64,000 bases of DNA from Lysobacterales bacterium (GTDB lineage Bacteria > Pseudomonadota > Gammaproteobacteria > Xanthomonadales > Rhodanobacteraceae). This document shows positions 38,764-46,304 of the stretch, in pieces. The notes under the pieces were generated by a model. It had not been told where the DNA came from, made no database searches, and saw only the letters and a program-made list of their open reading frames with translations. Location of the stretch: positions 62,001 to 126,000 of the forward strand of contig JAJPID010000047.1 of assembly GCA_021324945.1 (NCBI GenBank), read 5' to 3'. Each line of letters starts with the position of its first letter. Position 1 is the stretch's first letter. A program made the translations under genes and the position numbers.

Positions 38764-38958
38764 ATGGCCGTTGCCAAGAGTCGCAAATCCCCATCCCGCC
38801 GCGGCATGCGCCGCTCGCACGACGCGCTGACGAAAGTGCAGCTCGCCACCGATCCCACCAGCGGCGAAATCCACCGCCGTCATCACGTCACCAAGGACGG
38901 CTACTACCGTGGCCGCAAGATGATCGAGGATCAGACGGCCGTCGCCGACGAAGACTGA
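38764..38958 (+). CDS. rpmF: 50S ribosomal protein L32
   Basis: 64 residues, the usual size. [20 protein letters not shown] is the typical start of bL32 (often [19 protein letters not shown]), followed by [15 protein letters not shown]. No zinc-binding Cys pairs, so it is the zinc-independent C-minus form. fabH follows after 151 bp that hold no gene; plsX, which often sits between rpmF and fabH, is not there. Confidence 0.96.
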   Translation: MAVAKSRKSPSRRGMRRSHDALTKVQLATDPTSGEIHRRHHVTKDGYYRGRKMIEDQTAVADED

Positions 38959-39109
38959 TCGGGCGTATCGAAGCCGTTCGCCACCGCACTATCGATTTCA
39001 CCCACACCGCCTTGTGCAGCGGCGCGCTGATCCGCGTGCGCAATTGCGTTAAGCTCCGCGCTCGCGCGCCGCGGTCGCGCGTAATTCTTTCGCATCCGGG
39101 GAGCCCGCT

Positions 39110-40078
39110 TTGACCTTTGCCCGCATCACCGGCACCGGCAGCTATTTGCCCGAACGCGTCCTGAGCAACGCCGACCTCGAAAAGATGGTCGACACCAGCG
39201 ACGAGTGGATTACCACGCGCACCGGCATCCGAGAGCGGCGCATCGCCGCAAACGGCGAAACCACCGGCGACCTCGCGTTCCACGCTGCCACGCGCGCACT
39301 GGAAGCCGCGGGCGTCAAGGCATCCGAGCTGGATGCGATCGTGCTCGGCACTACCACGCCGGATCTAATCTTTCCCTCCACCGCGTGTTTGTTGCAGTCG
39401 CGCCTCGGCGCCAACGGCTGCATGGCCTTTGACGTCAATGCAGCCTGCTGCGGTTTCATGTATGCGCTCGGCATCGCCGACAAATTCATCCGAGCGGGAC
39501 AGACTAAGAAGGCGCTGGTAGTCGGTTCGGAAACGCTCTCGCGCATGACCGACTGGACCGACCGCAACACCTGTGTGTTGTTCGGCGACGGCGCCGGTGC
39601 GGTCGTGCTTGAGGCGGACAAGGAACCCGGAGTGCTGACCACGCTCTTGCACGCCGACGGCGGCTATGCCGATCTGCTGTACAACCCGGTCGGCGTGTCG
39701 AAAGGCTTCAAGGAGGACGGCCGGCACGGCAACACCATCATGATGGAAGGCAACAAGGTCTTCCGTGTAGCCGTGCGCGCGCTGGAGCGCCTGGTCGATG
39801 AAACCATCGCCGCCGCGAACATGCACGCTGACAATGTGGATTGGTTGATCCCGCATCAGGCCAATCTGCGCATCATCCGGGCGACCGCCGAACGCCTGCA
39901 ATTGCCGATGGACCGAGTAGTCATCACGGTGGACAAGCACGGCAATACCTCATCGGGTTCCGTGCCGCTGGCGCTGGACGAACTGATCCGCACCGGCAAG
40001 GTACAGCGCGGACAGAACCTGCTCCTGGAAGCCTTCGGCGGCGGCTTCACCTGGTCGTCGGCGATGATCAGATACTGA
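39110..40078 (+). CDS. fabH: 3-oxoacyl-ACP synthase III
   Basis: Condenses acetyl-CoA (or a short acyl-CoA) with malonyl-ACP to start fatty acid synthesis; 322 residues. The active site is Cys113 (NAACCGFMYAL), His in LIPHQANLRI and Asn in HGNTSSGSVPLAL. The start is a TTG at 39110 with GGGGAG about 8 bp upstream; the protein then begins at the position normal for FabH. An extra Cys follows the catalytic one, where Ala is usual. fabD follows 17 bp later. Confidence 0.95.
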   Translation: MTFARITGTGSYLPERVLSNADLEKMVDTSDEWITTRTGIRERRIAANGETTGDLAFHAATRALEAAGVKASELDAIVLGTTTPDLIFPSTACLLQSRLGANGCMAFDVNAACCGFMYALGIADKFIRAGQTKKALVVGSETLSRMTDWTDRNTCVLFGDGAGAVVLEADKEPGVLTTLLHADGGYADLLYNPVGVSKGFKEDGRHGNTIMMEGNKVFRVAVRALERLVDETIAAANMHADNVDWLIPHQANLRIIRATAERLQLPMDRVVITVDKHGNTSSGSVPLALDELIRTGKVQRGQNLLLEAFGGGFTWSSAMIRY

Positions 40079-40094
40079 CCTGTGTGCCTCATTC

Positions 40095-41042
40095 ATGGAT
40101 ACGAATCCGTCACTCGCTTTCGTTTTTCCTGGTCAGGGTTCGCAATCGGTCAGGATGCTCGCCGATCTCGCGGCTGCGCACGCGATCGTTGGCGCGACGT
40201 TCGACGAGGCTTCGCAAGGCGCGGGCCGCGACTTGTGGGCGCTGGCGCAGAACGGTCCCGAAGAAGAACTCAATCGCACCGAGAACACGCAGCCCGCGTT
40301 GCTGGCCGCGAGCGTGGCGGTATGGCGGGTCTGGGGCGAATTGGGCGGTGTAATGCCGGCGCAGATGGCGGGGCACAGTCTGGGCGAATATTCCGCGCTG
40401 GTCTGCGCGGGCGCCTTGTCCTTGCACGATGCGGCGGCGCTGGTTGTCGAACGCGGTCGCTTGATGCAGGACGCGGTGCCTGCAGGCGTAGGCGCGATGG
40501 CCGCGGTGCTTGGCGGCGACGATGCGCAGATCGCGCAGGTTTGCGAAGAAGTTTCCAACGGCGAAGTGGTCGCGCCCGCCAACTACAACTCGCCCGGACA
40601 GCTGGTGATCGCCGGTCACGCCCCCGCGGTGGATCGCGCGATCGCAAGGCTCGCGGAGCTCGGCGTGCGCAAGGCTATTAAGCTGGCGGTGTCGGTGCCA
40701 TCTCATACGATCCTGATGCGTGCTGCGGCCCATAAGCTGGGCGAGCGCATGGCGCAATTGCAATGGAACGTGCCGTCGATTCCGGTGGTGCAGAACGCCG
40801 ACGCCACCGCGCACAGCGGCGTCGAATTCATCCGCGCCGCGCTTGAGCGCCAGCTCTACATGCCGGTGCGCTGGAGTGAGTGCGTGCAACGGCTGGCCGC
40901 AAACGGCGCGACGAAGCTGTTCGAGTGCGGCCCCGGCAAGGTGCTGACCGGTTTGACCAAGCGCATCGACAAGGCGCTGGAAGCGCGCGCGCTGGGCACA
41001 CCACAGGAACTGGAAGCAGCGCTGCAGGAAAGCCGAGGCTGA
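40095..41042 (+). CDS. fabD: Malonyl-CoA--ACP transacylase
   Basis: Transfers malonyl from CoA to AcpP; 315 residues. The N-terminal FPGQGSQS forms the oxyanion loop, the nucleophile is Ser95 in GHSLGEYSAL, and the His lies in SVPSHTILM-like text near residue 200 (SVPSHT). ECGPGKVLTGLTKRI closes the domain. Normally fabG comes next; here five unrelated genes (41142-43782) intervene on the same strand. Confidence 0.96.
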   Translation: MDTNPSLAFVFPGQGSQSVRMLADLAAAHAIVGATFDEASQGAGRDLWALAQNGPEEELNRTENTQPALLAASVAVWRVWGELGGVMPAQMAGHSLGEYSALVCAGALSLHDAAALVVERGRLMQDAVPAGVGAMAAVLGGDDAQIAQVCEEVSNGEVVAPANYNSPGQLVIAGHAPAVDRAIARLAELGVRKAIKLAVSVPSHTILMRAAAHKLGERMAQLQWNVPSIPVVQNADATAHSGVEFIRAALERQLYMPVRWSECVQRLAANGATKLFECGPGKVLTGLTKRIDKALEARALGTPQELEAALQESRG

Positions 41043-41084
41043 AACGCGCGCGGCAACGCCATTTCCTGATCCCGCATCGGGTGC

Positions 41085-41113
41085 TTGACATGCGCCTTGT
41101 TTGCTGCAATATT
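41085..41113 (+). promoter_or_regulatory. Candidate promoter of the ArsR-family cassette
   Basis: A perfect TTGACA (41085-41090), a 17-bp spacer and AATATT (four of six to TATAAT, 41108-41113). It gives the inserted cassette its own transcription inside the fab cluster. The -10 box runs into the operator-like palindrome. Confidence 0.65.
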
Positions 41114-41130
41114 CAACCTACAGGTTGAAT
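41111..41130 (+). promoter_or_regulatory. Palindromic operator, probable ArsR-type autorepression site
   Basis: ATTCAACCT and AGGTTGAAT are perfect 9-bp arms around the 2-bp centre AC. The site overlaps the -10 box and ends 11 bp before the regulator's ATG. The size and symmetry are typical of ArsR-family dimers, so binding by the adjacent gene product is the natural reading. Confidence 0.75.
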
Positions 41131-41141
41131 GTTTACCGGTC

Positions 41142-41480
41142 ATGTCCAGCCTCGATCTCGCCTTCGCCGCACTGTCGGACCCGACCCGACGCCGCATCGT
41201 GGCGCGGCTGACACGCGGCGAAATCCGCGTCACCGATCTGGCCCAGCCGTTCGCGATGTCGCTCAATGCGGTTTCCAAGCACGTCAAGACGCTGGAACGC
41301 GCGGGCCTGGTGCGGCGCACGCGGATCGGTCGCGAGCACTACTTGCGTCTGCGCGCGCAGCCGCTGCGCCAGGTACAAGACTGGGTGTCGCAGTACGAGC
41401 GCTTCTGGAATCAGCGCCTCGACGCGCTGGGCGAATTCCTCGATCAGCAAAAGGAGACAGACGATGAAGGGTCGCAATGA
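41142..41480 (+). CDS. ArsR/SmtB-family winged-helix regulator
   Basis: 112 residues, a single winged helix-turn-helix domain: FAALSDPTRRRIVARL, then LAQPFAMSLNAVSKHVKTLERAGLV as the recognition region and TRIGREHYLRL as the wing. No Cys metal site is present, so it is not a metal sensor of the classic type; this subgroup usually accompanies AHSA1-domain genes. It should repress its own promoter through the palindrome at 41111-41130. The ATG at 41142 is chosen. The next gene overlaps it by 17 bp. Confidence 0.93.
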   Translation: MSSLDLAFAALSDPTRRRIVARLTRGEIRVTDLAQPFAMSLNAVSKHVKTLERAGLVRRTRIGREHYLRLRAQPLRQVQDWVSQYERFWNQRLDALGEFLDQQKETDDEGSQ

Positions 41481-41901
41481 AAACGCGATGGGCCCGTTTC
41501 GCATCAGCCTGCCACGTACATACGACGCCTCGCCCGAACGCGTGTTCCGGGCGTGGACGGATGCGAACAGTGCCAAGGTCTGGCTGGCGATGGGCGGCGA
41601 CGCCAGCATCGATCCGCGGCCCGATGGCTTGTTTTATCTCGGTATGGCTTGGCAGGGAAAGATCAATCCACACTACGGCCGCTATCTGCGCGTGGAAGCA
41701 CCGCGGCTGCTTGAGTTCACCTGGGTGAGCGAAACTACGCGCGGCAAGGAAACCGTGGTCACGATCGAATTGACCGCACGCGGCAAGCAGACCGAATTAC
41801 GTCTGACGCAGGAAGGTTTGCCGGACGAGGAGTCGGCCACCAAGCACACGGGCGGTTGGACGCATTTCCTCGACACGCTGATCGAGCGCCTCGCCATTTA
41901 G
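41464..41901 (+). CDS. SRPBCC/AHSA1 domain protein
   Basis: 145 residues with the START/Bet v1-like fold of the AHSA1 (activator of Hsp90 homologue) family: ISLPRTYDASPERVFRAWTD, WLAMGGDASID..., LEFTWVSE and the C-terminal HTGGWTHFLDTL. Such proteins bind hydrophobic ligands in a deep pocket; the ligand here is unknown. It overlaps the ArsR gene and is part of the same cassette. Confidence 0.92.
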   Translation: MKGRNENAMGPFRISLPRTYDASPERVFRAWTDANSAKVWLAMGGDASIDPRPDGLFYLGMAWQGKINPHYGRYLRVEAPRLLEFTWVSETTRGKETVVTIELTARGKQTELRLTQEGLPDEESATKHTGGWTHFLDTLIERLAI

Positions 41902-41971
41902 AGCGCAAACAGGGAGGTCTGCTTTTTGACTTTCGCGAGCAGAGACAATCGCAAGAAAAGAGGAGCTCATC

Positions 41972-42214
41972 ATGTGCCCGATATGCCTCAGTGTCGCGGC
42001 GCTCGCAACGATGGCCGGCACGGGTTCCGCCGGCGGGCTTGCGACGGTTCTGGCCGTGAAGCTGCACGTCAAGCGCAAGAGCGGCGCGCCGCGCGGTGAA
42101 ACGGCGCACATCAGGAAAAAACGCGAATGGAGCGTCGTGGAAAATGAACTTCGTAACGAAATTTCCGGAACACAAGATCGGTTCGCGCGAGGAATGGTTG
42201 AAAGCGCGACTTGA
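41972..42214 (+). CDS. Small CPIC-motif membrane protein
   Basis: About 80 residues. It begins with a CPIC dithiol motif and a Gly/Ala-rich hydrophobic stretch (VAALATMAGTGSAGGLATVLAV), then turns basic. GAGGAG stands at the right distance before the ATG. Similar short CPxC proteins occur beside AHSA1 and DUF899 genes in other bacteria, to my recollection. Its 3' end overlaps the next gene by about 70 bp, so the last third may be chance read-through of the frame. Function unknown; a redox or metal role is a guess from the cysteines. Confidence 0.6.
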   Translation: MCPICLSVAALATMAGTGSAGGLATVLAVKLHVKRKSGAPRGETAHIRKKREWSVVENELRNEISGTQDRFARGMVESAT

Positions 42215-42983
42215 ACTGCTGGAAAAGGAGAAGGAATTGACTCGCCGCAGCGACGAGCTGGCGCGGCAGCGACAGGCGCTGCCCTGGGTGCGGATCGAAA
42301 AAGAATATCGCTTCGATACCGACGAAGGCAGCGCGACGCTTGCCGATCTGTTCCAGGGCCGCTCGCAGTTGCTGATCTATCACCTGATGTTCGGGCCCGA
42401 TTACACCGCGCCGTGTCCGTCGTGCGCGGCGATCGCGGACGGATTTAATGGGTTCGCCGTGCATCTCGCCCATCACGACGTCACGTTAATGGCCGTGTCG
42501 CGTGCGCCGCTTGCGAAGCTCCAAGCCTGCAAGCGTCGCATGGGTTGGACGTTCCCGTGGGCTTCCTCGTACGGCTCCGATTTCAATTTCGATTTCGCGG
42601 CCGGCATCACCGAGGAACAGCAGCGCGAAGGCGGCGCGGAATACAACTACCGGCGCGAACCCGGCATGGCTCCGGACGCGACAACGCCGCAAGCACCGAG
42701 CACGCGCTTTGGGAGCGAGCACCCAATCACGCAATTCGCAAGGATGTGCGGCACCGATCCGTTCACCTACATCCGCGAGCGGCCCGGCATGAGCGCCTTC
42801 GTGATGGACGAGGGCGTTGTGTACCACACGTATTCGACCTACGCGCGCGGACTGGATGTGCTGTGGGGCATGTACCAATGGCTGGATCGCGCGCCGCTCG
42901 GCCGCAACGAGGAGGACGGCTTGTGGTGGCGGCGGCACGACGAGTACGACGACGCCCAGGCGGAGGCGTGCTGCCGTGGGTGA
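42144..42983 (+). CDS. DUF899 thioredoxin-like family protein
   Basis: 279 residues. The DUF899 family has a thioredoxin-like fold: RRSDELARQRQALPWVRIEKEY at the N-terminus, then LFQGRSQLLIYHLMFGPDYTAPCPSC carrying a CPSC pair, RRMGWTFPWASSYGSDFN, and the C-terminal VYHTYSTYARGLDVLWGMYQWLDRAPLGRNE. Activity is not established; a peroxiredoxin-like or dithiol role is often assumed. The ATG at 42144 starts the conserved part. The following hydrolase gene overlaps its stop. Confidence 0.92.
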   Translation: MNFVTKFPEHKIGSREEWLKARLELLEKEKELTRRSDELARQRQALPWVRIEKEYRFDTDEGSATLADLFQGRSQLLIYHLMFGPDYTAPCPSCAAIADGFNGFAVHLAHHDVTLMAVSRAPLAKLQACKRRMGWTFPWASSYGSDFNFDFAAGITEEQQREGGAEYNYRREPGMAPDATTPQAPSTRFGSEHPITQFARMCGTDPFTYIRERPGMSAFVMDEGVVYHTYSTYARGLDVLWGMYQWLDRAPLGRNEEDGLWWRRHDEYDDAQAEACCRG

Positions 42984-43782
42984 CGCGCCGTGCGGCTTCG
43001 CGTTCGTCAACGGCCTTCGCATGTATTACGAAATCGAGGGTCACGGCGATCCGCTCGTCTATATCCCGCCCATCTTCGGTTACGCCGGATTGAAGTCGTT
43101 TCCGCAGTTGGCGAAAAGCCGTTCGATCATCACCATGGATCTGCAGGGGCACGGACGCACGGCGGATATTCCCGAGCGTCCGATGACTCTGCAGCAGTGT
43201 GCCGAAGATGTGGTCGGCCTGTTGAAATGCCTTGGAATAGCAAAAGCCGATTTCTTCGGCGAAAGCTACGGCGGCGTCATCGCCGCGATGATCGCGGTTC
43301 GCCATCCCGAGCTTGTGCAACGCGTCGCGACCTACGGTGCGACGTTCGGGCCGCCGCAGCGAGCCCTCAACATGGAGATGCTGCGCACGAGCGTTGTCCC
43401 CACCGCTGATTCCCGGGTCTTTAGATTTCAGAGAGAAAACTACGGGAAGGTCGCGCCCGATCCGGATTATTGGCCCCAATTCTGGCACAAGGTCATCGGC
43501 ATTGAGTGGAACGGGTTCTCGACAGAAGAACTCGCCGGGATCGAGGCGCCGCTGCTCATCGCCCTGGGTGACCACGACTTCGTGCGCCTCGAACACGCGG
43601 TCGAAACCTTGAAACTCATTCCAAAAGCTGAGCTGGCCGTGATCCCGAACGCCGGCCATTTCGCGCTGTTTTCGGAACCGGAACGGGTGATTCCGGTGGT
43701 CGAGGATTTTCTGCGAAGACCGGAAGGACTGATTCCGGTCGCGACCGCTGAAACCGGTTACCAGCCGGGGGAAACGCGGTAG
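42976..43782 (+). CDS. Alpha/beta hydrolase
   Basis: 268 residues from a GTG that overlaps the upstream stop and has GGAGG about 9 bp before it. The nucleophile elbow is GESYGG, the oxyanion region PPIFGYAG, the acid probably in LIALGDHDFV and the His in PNAGHFALF. It is a cytoplasmic esterase-like enzyme; the substrate is unknown. An in-frame ATG at 43021 would drop 15 residues. Last gene of the cassette; fabG begins 70 bp later. Confidence 0.92.
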   Translation: MGDAPCGFAFVNGLRMYYEIEGHGDPLVYIPPIFGYAGLKSFPQLAKSRSIITMDLQGHGRTADIPERPMTLQQCAEDVVGLLKCLGIAKADFFGESYGGVIAAMIAVRHPELVQRVATYGATFGPPQRALNMEMLRTSVVPTADSRVFRFQRENYGKVAPDPDYWPQFWHKVIGIEWNGFSTEELAGIEAPLLIALGDHDFVRLEHAVETLKLIPKAELAVIPNAGHFALFSEPERVIPVVEDFLRRPEGLIPVATAETGYQPGETR

Positions 43783-43852
43783 CCAGGTCGTGATGTTGTG
43801 CGATCCCGTTTCCGTGTATGGTTTCGGCTTTTGAGCCTTCCAGGAAATGGGC

Positions 43853-44596
43853 ATGGACAAGACACTCACGGGCGAAGTCGCGCTGGTGACCGGCGCCTCA
43901 CGCGGCATCGGCGCGGCAATCGCGCATGAACTCGCGGCGCAAGGCGCGAAGGTGATCGGGACCGCGACCGCGCAGTCAGGCGCCGACGCCATCGGCGAAC
44001 GCCTGCGCGCGCACGGCGGGGAAGGCCGCGTCCTGAACGTCACCGACGGAGCGGCAGTGGAGGCGCTGATCGACGACATCGTCAAGCGGCACGGCGGCTT
44101 GTCGATCCTGGTCAACAATGCCGGCATCACCCGCGACCAGTTGCTGATGCGGATGAAGGATGAAGACTGGCAGGCGATCCTCGATACCAATCTGTCATCG
44201 GTGTATCGCACCAGCAAAGCCGTGCTGCGCACGATGATGAAGGCGCGCAAGGGTCGCATCATCAACATCGCGTCCGTAGTCGGTGTCACCGGCAATCCCG
44301 GCCAGACCAATTACGCCGCGGCGAAGGCCGGCATCATCGCGTTCTCGAAATCGCTGGCGCGCGAGATCGGTTCGCGCGGCATCACGGTCAACGTGGTCGC
44401 ACCCGGGTTCATCGACACTGATATGACGCGTGCGCTTTCCGATGAACAGCGCAAGGCGCTGGAAGGCACGATCGCGCTGAGCCGTTTGGGTCAACCGGCC
44501 GATATCGCCAAGGCCGTCGCCTTCCTTGCATCACCGGCCGCGAACTACATCACTGGCGAGACTCTGCATGTCAACGGAGGCATGTACATGGCTTAG
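43853..44596 (+). CDS. fabG: 3-oxoacyl-ACP reductase
   Basis: NADPH-dependent reduction of 3-oxoacyl-ACP in each round of elongation; 247 residues, a classic short-chain dehydrogenase. Cofactor motif TGASRGIG, NNAG, the catalytic Tyr and Lys in YAAAK, and NVVAPGFIDTDMT. The second ATG of the frame (43853) is used because AGGAA lies 7-8 bp upstream; for the first (43847) it would be too close. It resumes the fab cluster after the five-gene interruption. Confidence 0.96.
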   Translation: MDKTLTGEVALVTGASRGIGAAIAHELAAQGAKVIGTATAQSGADAIGERLRAHGGEGRVLNVTDGAAVEALIDDIVKRHGGLSILVNNAGITRDQLLMRMKDEDWQAILDTNLSSVYRTSKAVLRTMMKARKGRIINIASVVGVTGNPGQTNYAAAKAGIIAFSKSLAREIGSRGITVNVVAPGFIDTDMTRALSDEQRKALEGTIALSRLGQPADIAKAVAFLASPAANYITGETLHVNGGMYMA

Positions 44597-44678
44597 CCGT
44601 CCCGCACGGACCGGCTTCTGGCACCCCGCCGCGGACTGCTTTAAACTACGCCAGCTTTGACCCTGGAGGTTACCCCAC

Positions 44679-44918
44679 ATGAGCAGCATCGAAGAGCGCG
44701 TCAAGAAGATCGTCGTCGAACAGCTTGGCGTCAAGGAAGAGGATGTCACCCCGAACGCTTCGTTCGTGGACGATCTGGGCGCCGATTCGCTCGATACCGT
44801 TGAGCTGGTCATGGCCCTCGAGGAGGAATTCGAGACAGAGATCCCGGACGAGGAGGCCGAGAAGATCACCACCGTGCAGCAGGCGGTGGATTACATCAAG
44901 GCCCACGTCAAGGCCTGA
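44679..44918 (+). CDS. acpP: Acyl carrier protein
   Basis: 79-residue acidic helical carrier for growing acyl chains. Ser37 in GADSLD is the phosphopantetheine site, and the helix II text [13 protein letters not shown] is nearly invariant. GGAGG precedes the ATG by 10 bp. A strong intrinsic terminator lies 53 bp downstream, before fabF, so acpP can be expressed at a higher level than fabF. Confidence 0.97.
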   Translation: MSSIEERVKKIVVEQLGVKEEDVTPNASFVDDLGADSLDTVELVMALEEEFETEIPDEEAEKITTVQQAVDYIKAHVKA

Positions 44919-44970
44919 TGCACGCACACGCGGCCTTTCGCCGCCGGGTGCCCTGATTCCGTTGCAACCG

Positions 44971-45003
44971 AAGCTGCGCCCAGGAGGCGCAGCTTTCGTT
45001 TTT
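44971..45003 (+). terminator. Intrinsic terminator after acpP
   Basis: AAGCTGCGCC and GGCGCAGCTT form a perfect 10-bp stem with the loop CAGGA, followed by TCGTTTTT. It separates acpP from fabF and probably attenuates read-through. Confidence 0.85.
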
Positions 45004-45068
45004 GAAGCGCCGTTCGGATACGGCGGCGCATGTCGCGCGGCGTGCGATCTTGCGCAGGAGAATCATCG

Positions 45069-46304
45069 ATGAAACGACGTGTAGTCGTCACCGGTCTCGG
45101 CATCGTCTCGCCTGTCGGCAACGACGTGGCGAGCGCATGGGGCAATGTGCTTGCCGGCAGGAGCGGCATCGGCCCGATCACGCATTTCGACGCAAGCAGT
45201 TTCCCGACGAAGATCGCCGGCGAGGTGAGAGATTTCGACCCGGCGCAATACATTCCGGCGAAAGACGTCAAGAAGATGGATCCCTTCATCCACTACGGGA
45301 TCGCCGCGTCCGTGCAGGCGCTCGCCGACGCCGGGATGCATCCGCACGAACACGACGAGGAACGCATCGGCTGCGCGGTGGGCGCTGGCATCGGCGGTAT
45401 CAGCACCATCGAGAAGACCTCGGTGACTTTCCACGAGCATGGCCAGCGCAAAATCTCGCCCTTCTTCGTGCCGAGTTCGATCATCAACATGGCTTCTGGC
45501 AATCTTTCGATCATGCTCGGGTTGAAAGGCCCGAACATCGCATGCGTCACGGCCTGCACCACGGCGACGCACAACATCGGTTTGGCGATGCGCATGATCC
45601 AATACGGTGACGCCGATGTGATGGTGGCCGGCGGCGCCGAGTATTCGACTACCGGCGTGGCAATGGGCGGCTTCTGCTCGGCGCGCGCGTTGTCCACGCG
45701 CAACGACGAACCGGAAAAAGCGAGCCGTCCCTGGGATCGCGACCGCGACGGCTTCGTGTTGTCAGACGGCGCCGGCGTGCTGATCATCGAAGAGTACGAG
45801 CATGCGAAGAAGCGTGGCGCGCGCATCTATTGCGAACTCGCGGGCTTCGGCATGAGCGGCGACGCCTACCACATGACCGCGCCTTCGGAGAACGGCGAGG
45901 GTGGCGCGCGCTGCATGGCCGCGGCGGTGCGCGATGCGGGATTGAATCTGGAAGACGTGCAATACATCAACGCGCACGGCACTTCTACGCAGGCCGGCGA
46001 CGTTGCGGAAGTGAAAGGCATCCGCAGCGTGTTCGGCGCGCACGCGGACAAGCTGATGGTCAGCTCCACCAAATCGATAACCGGACACCTGCTTGGCGCG
46101 GCTGGCGGTGTGGAAGCGATCTTCTCAATCCTTGCCATGCGCGATTCGATGGTGCCGCCGACGATCAATCTCGAACAACCCGGCGAAGGCTGCGATCTGG
46201 ATTTCGTGCCCAACGTCGCACGCGAAGCGAACGTGGACGTCGCACTGTCCAACTCCTTCGGGTTCGGTGGCACGAACGGCACGCTGGTGTTCCGAAAGAT
46301 CTGA
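45069..46304 (+). CDS. fabF: 3-oxoacyl-ACP synthase II
   Basis: Elongating condensing enzyme, 411 residues. The triad is Cys163 (TACTTATH), His in NAHGTST and His in [11 protein letters not shown]; Cys163 is the same number as in E. coli FabF. The start ATG at 45069 has AGGAG nine bases upstream and gives [17 protein letters not shown], the normal N-terminus. The pabB frame starts directly after its stop. Confidence 0.96.
   Translation: MKRRVVVTGLGIVSPVGNDVASAWGNVLAGRSGIGPITHFDASSFPTKIAGEVRDFDPAQYIPAKDVKKMDPFIHYGIAASVQALADAGMHPHEHDEERIGCAVGAGIGGISTIEKTSVTFHEHGQRKISPFFVPSSIINMASGNLSIMLGLKGPNIACVTACTTATHNIGLAMRMIQYGDADVMVAGGAEYSTTGVAMGGFCSARALSTRNDEPEKASRPWDRDRDGFVLSDGAGVLIIEEYEHAKKRGARIYCELAGFGMSGDAYHMTAPSENGEGGARCMAAAVRDAGLNLEDVQYINAHGTSTQAGDVAEVKGIRSVFGAHADKLMVSSTKSITGHLLGAAGGVEAIFSILAMRDSMVPPTINLEQPGEGCDLDFVPNVAREANVDVALSNSFGFGGTNGTLVFRKI

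Noticed and set aside
44619..44640. Sigma-54-like promoter upstream of acpP
   Set aside because: TGGCAC is present but the -12 element TTGC is absent at the required spacing.
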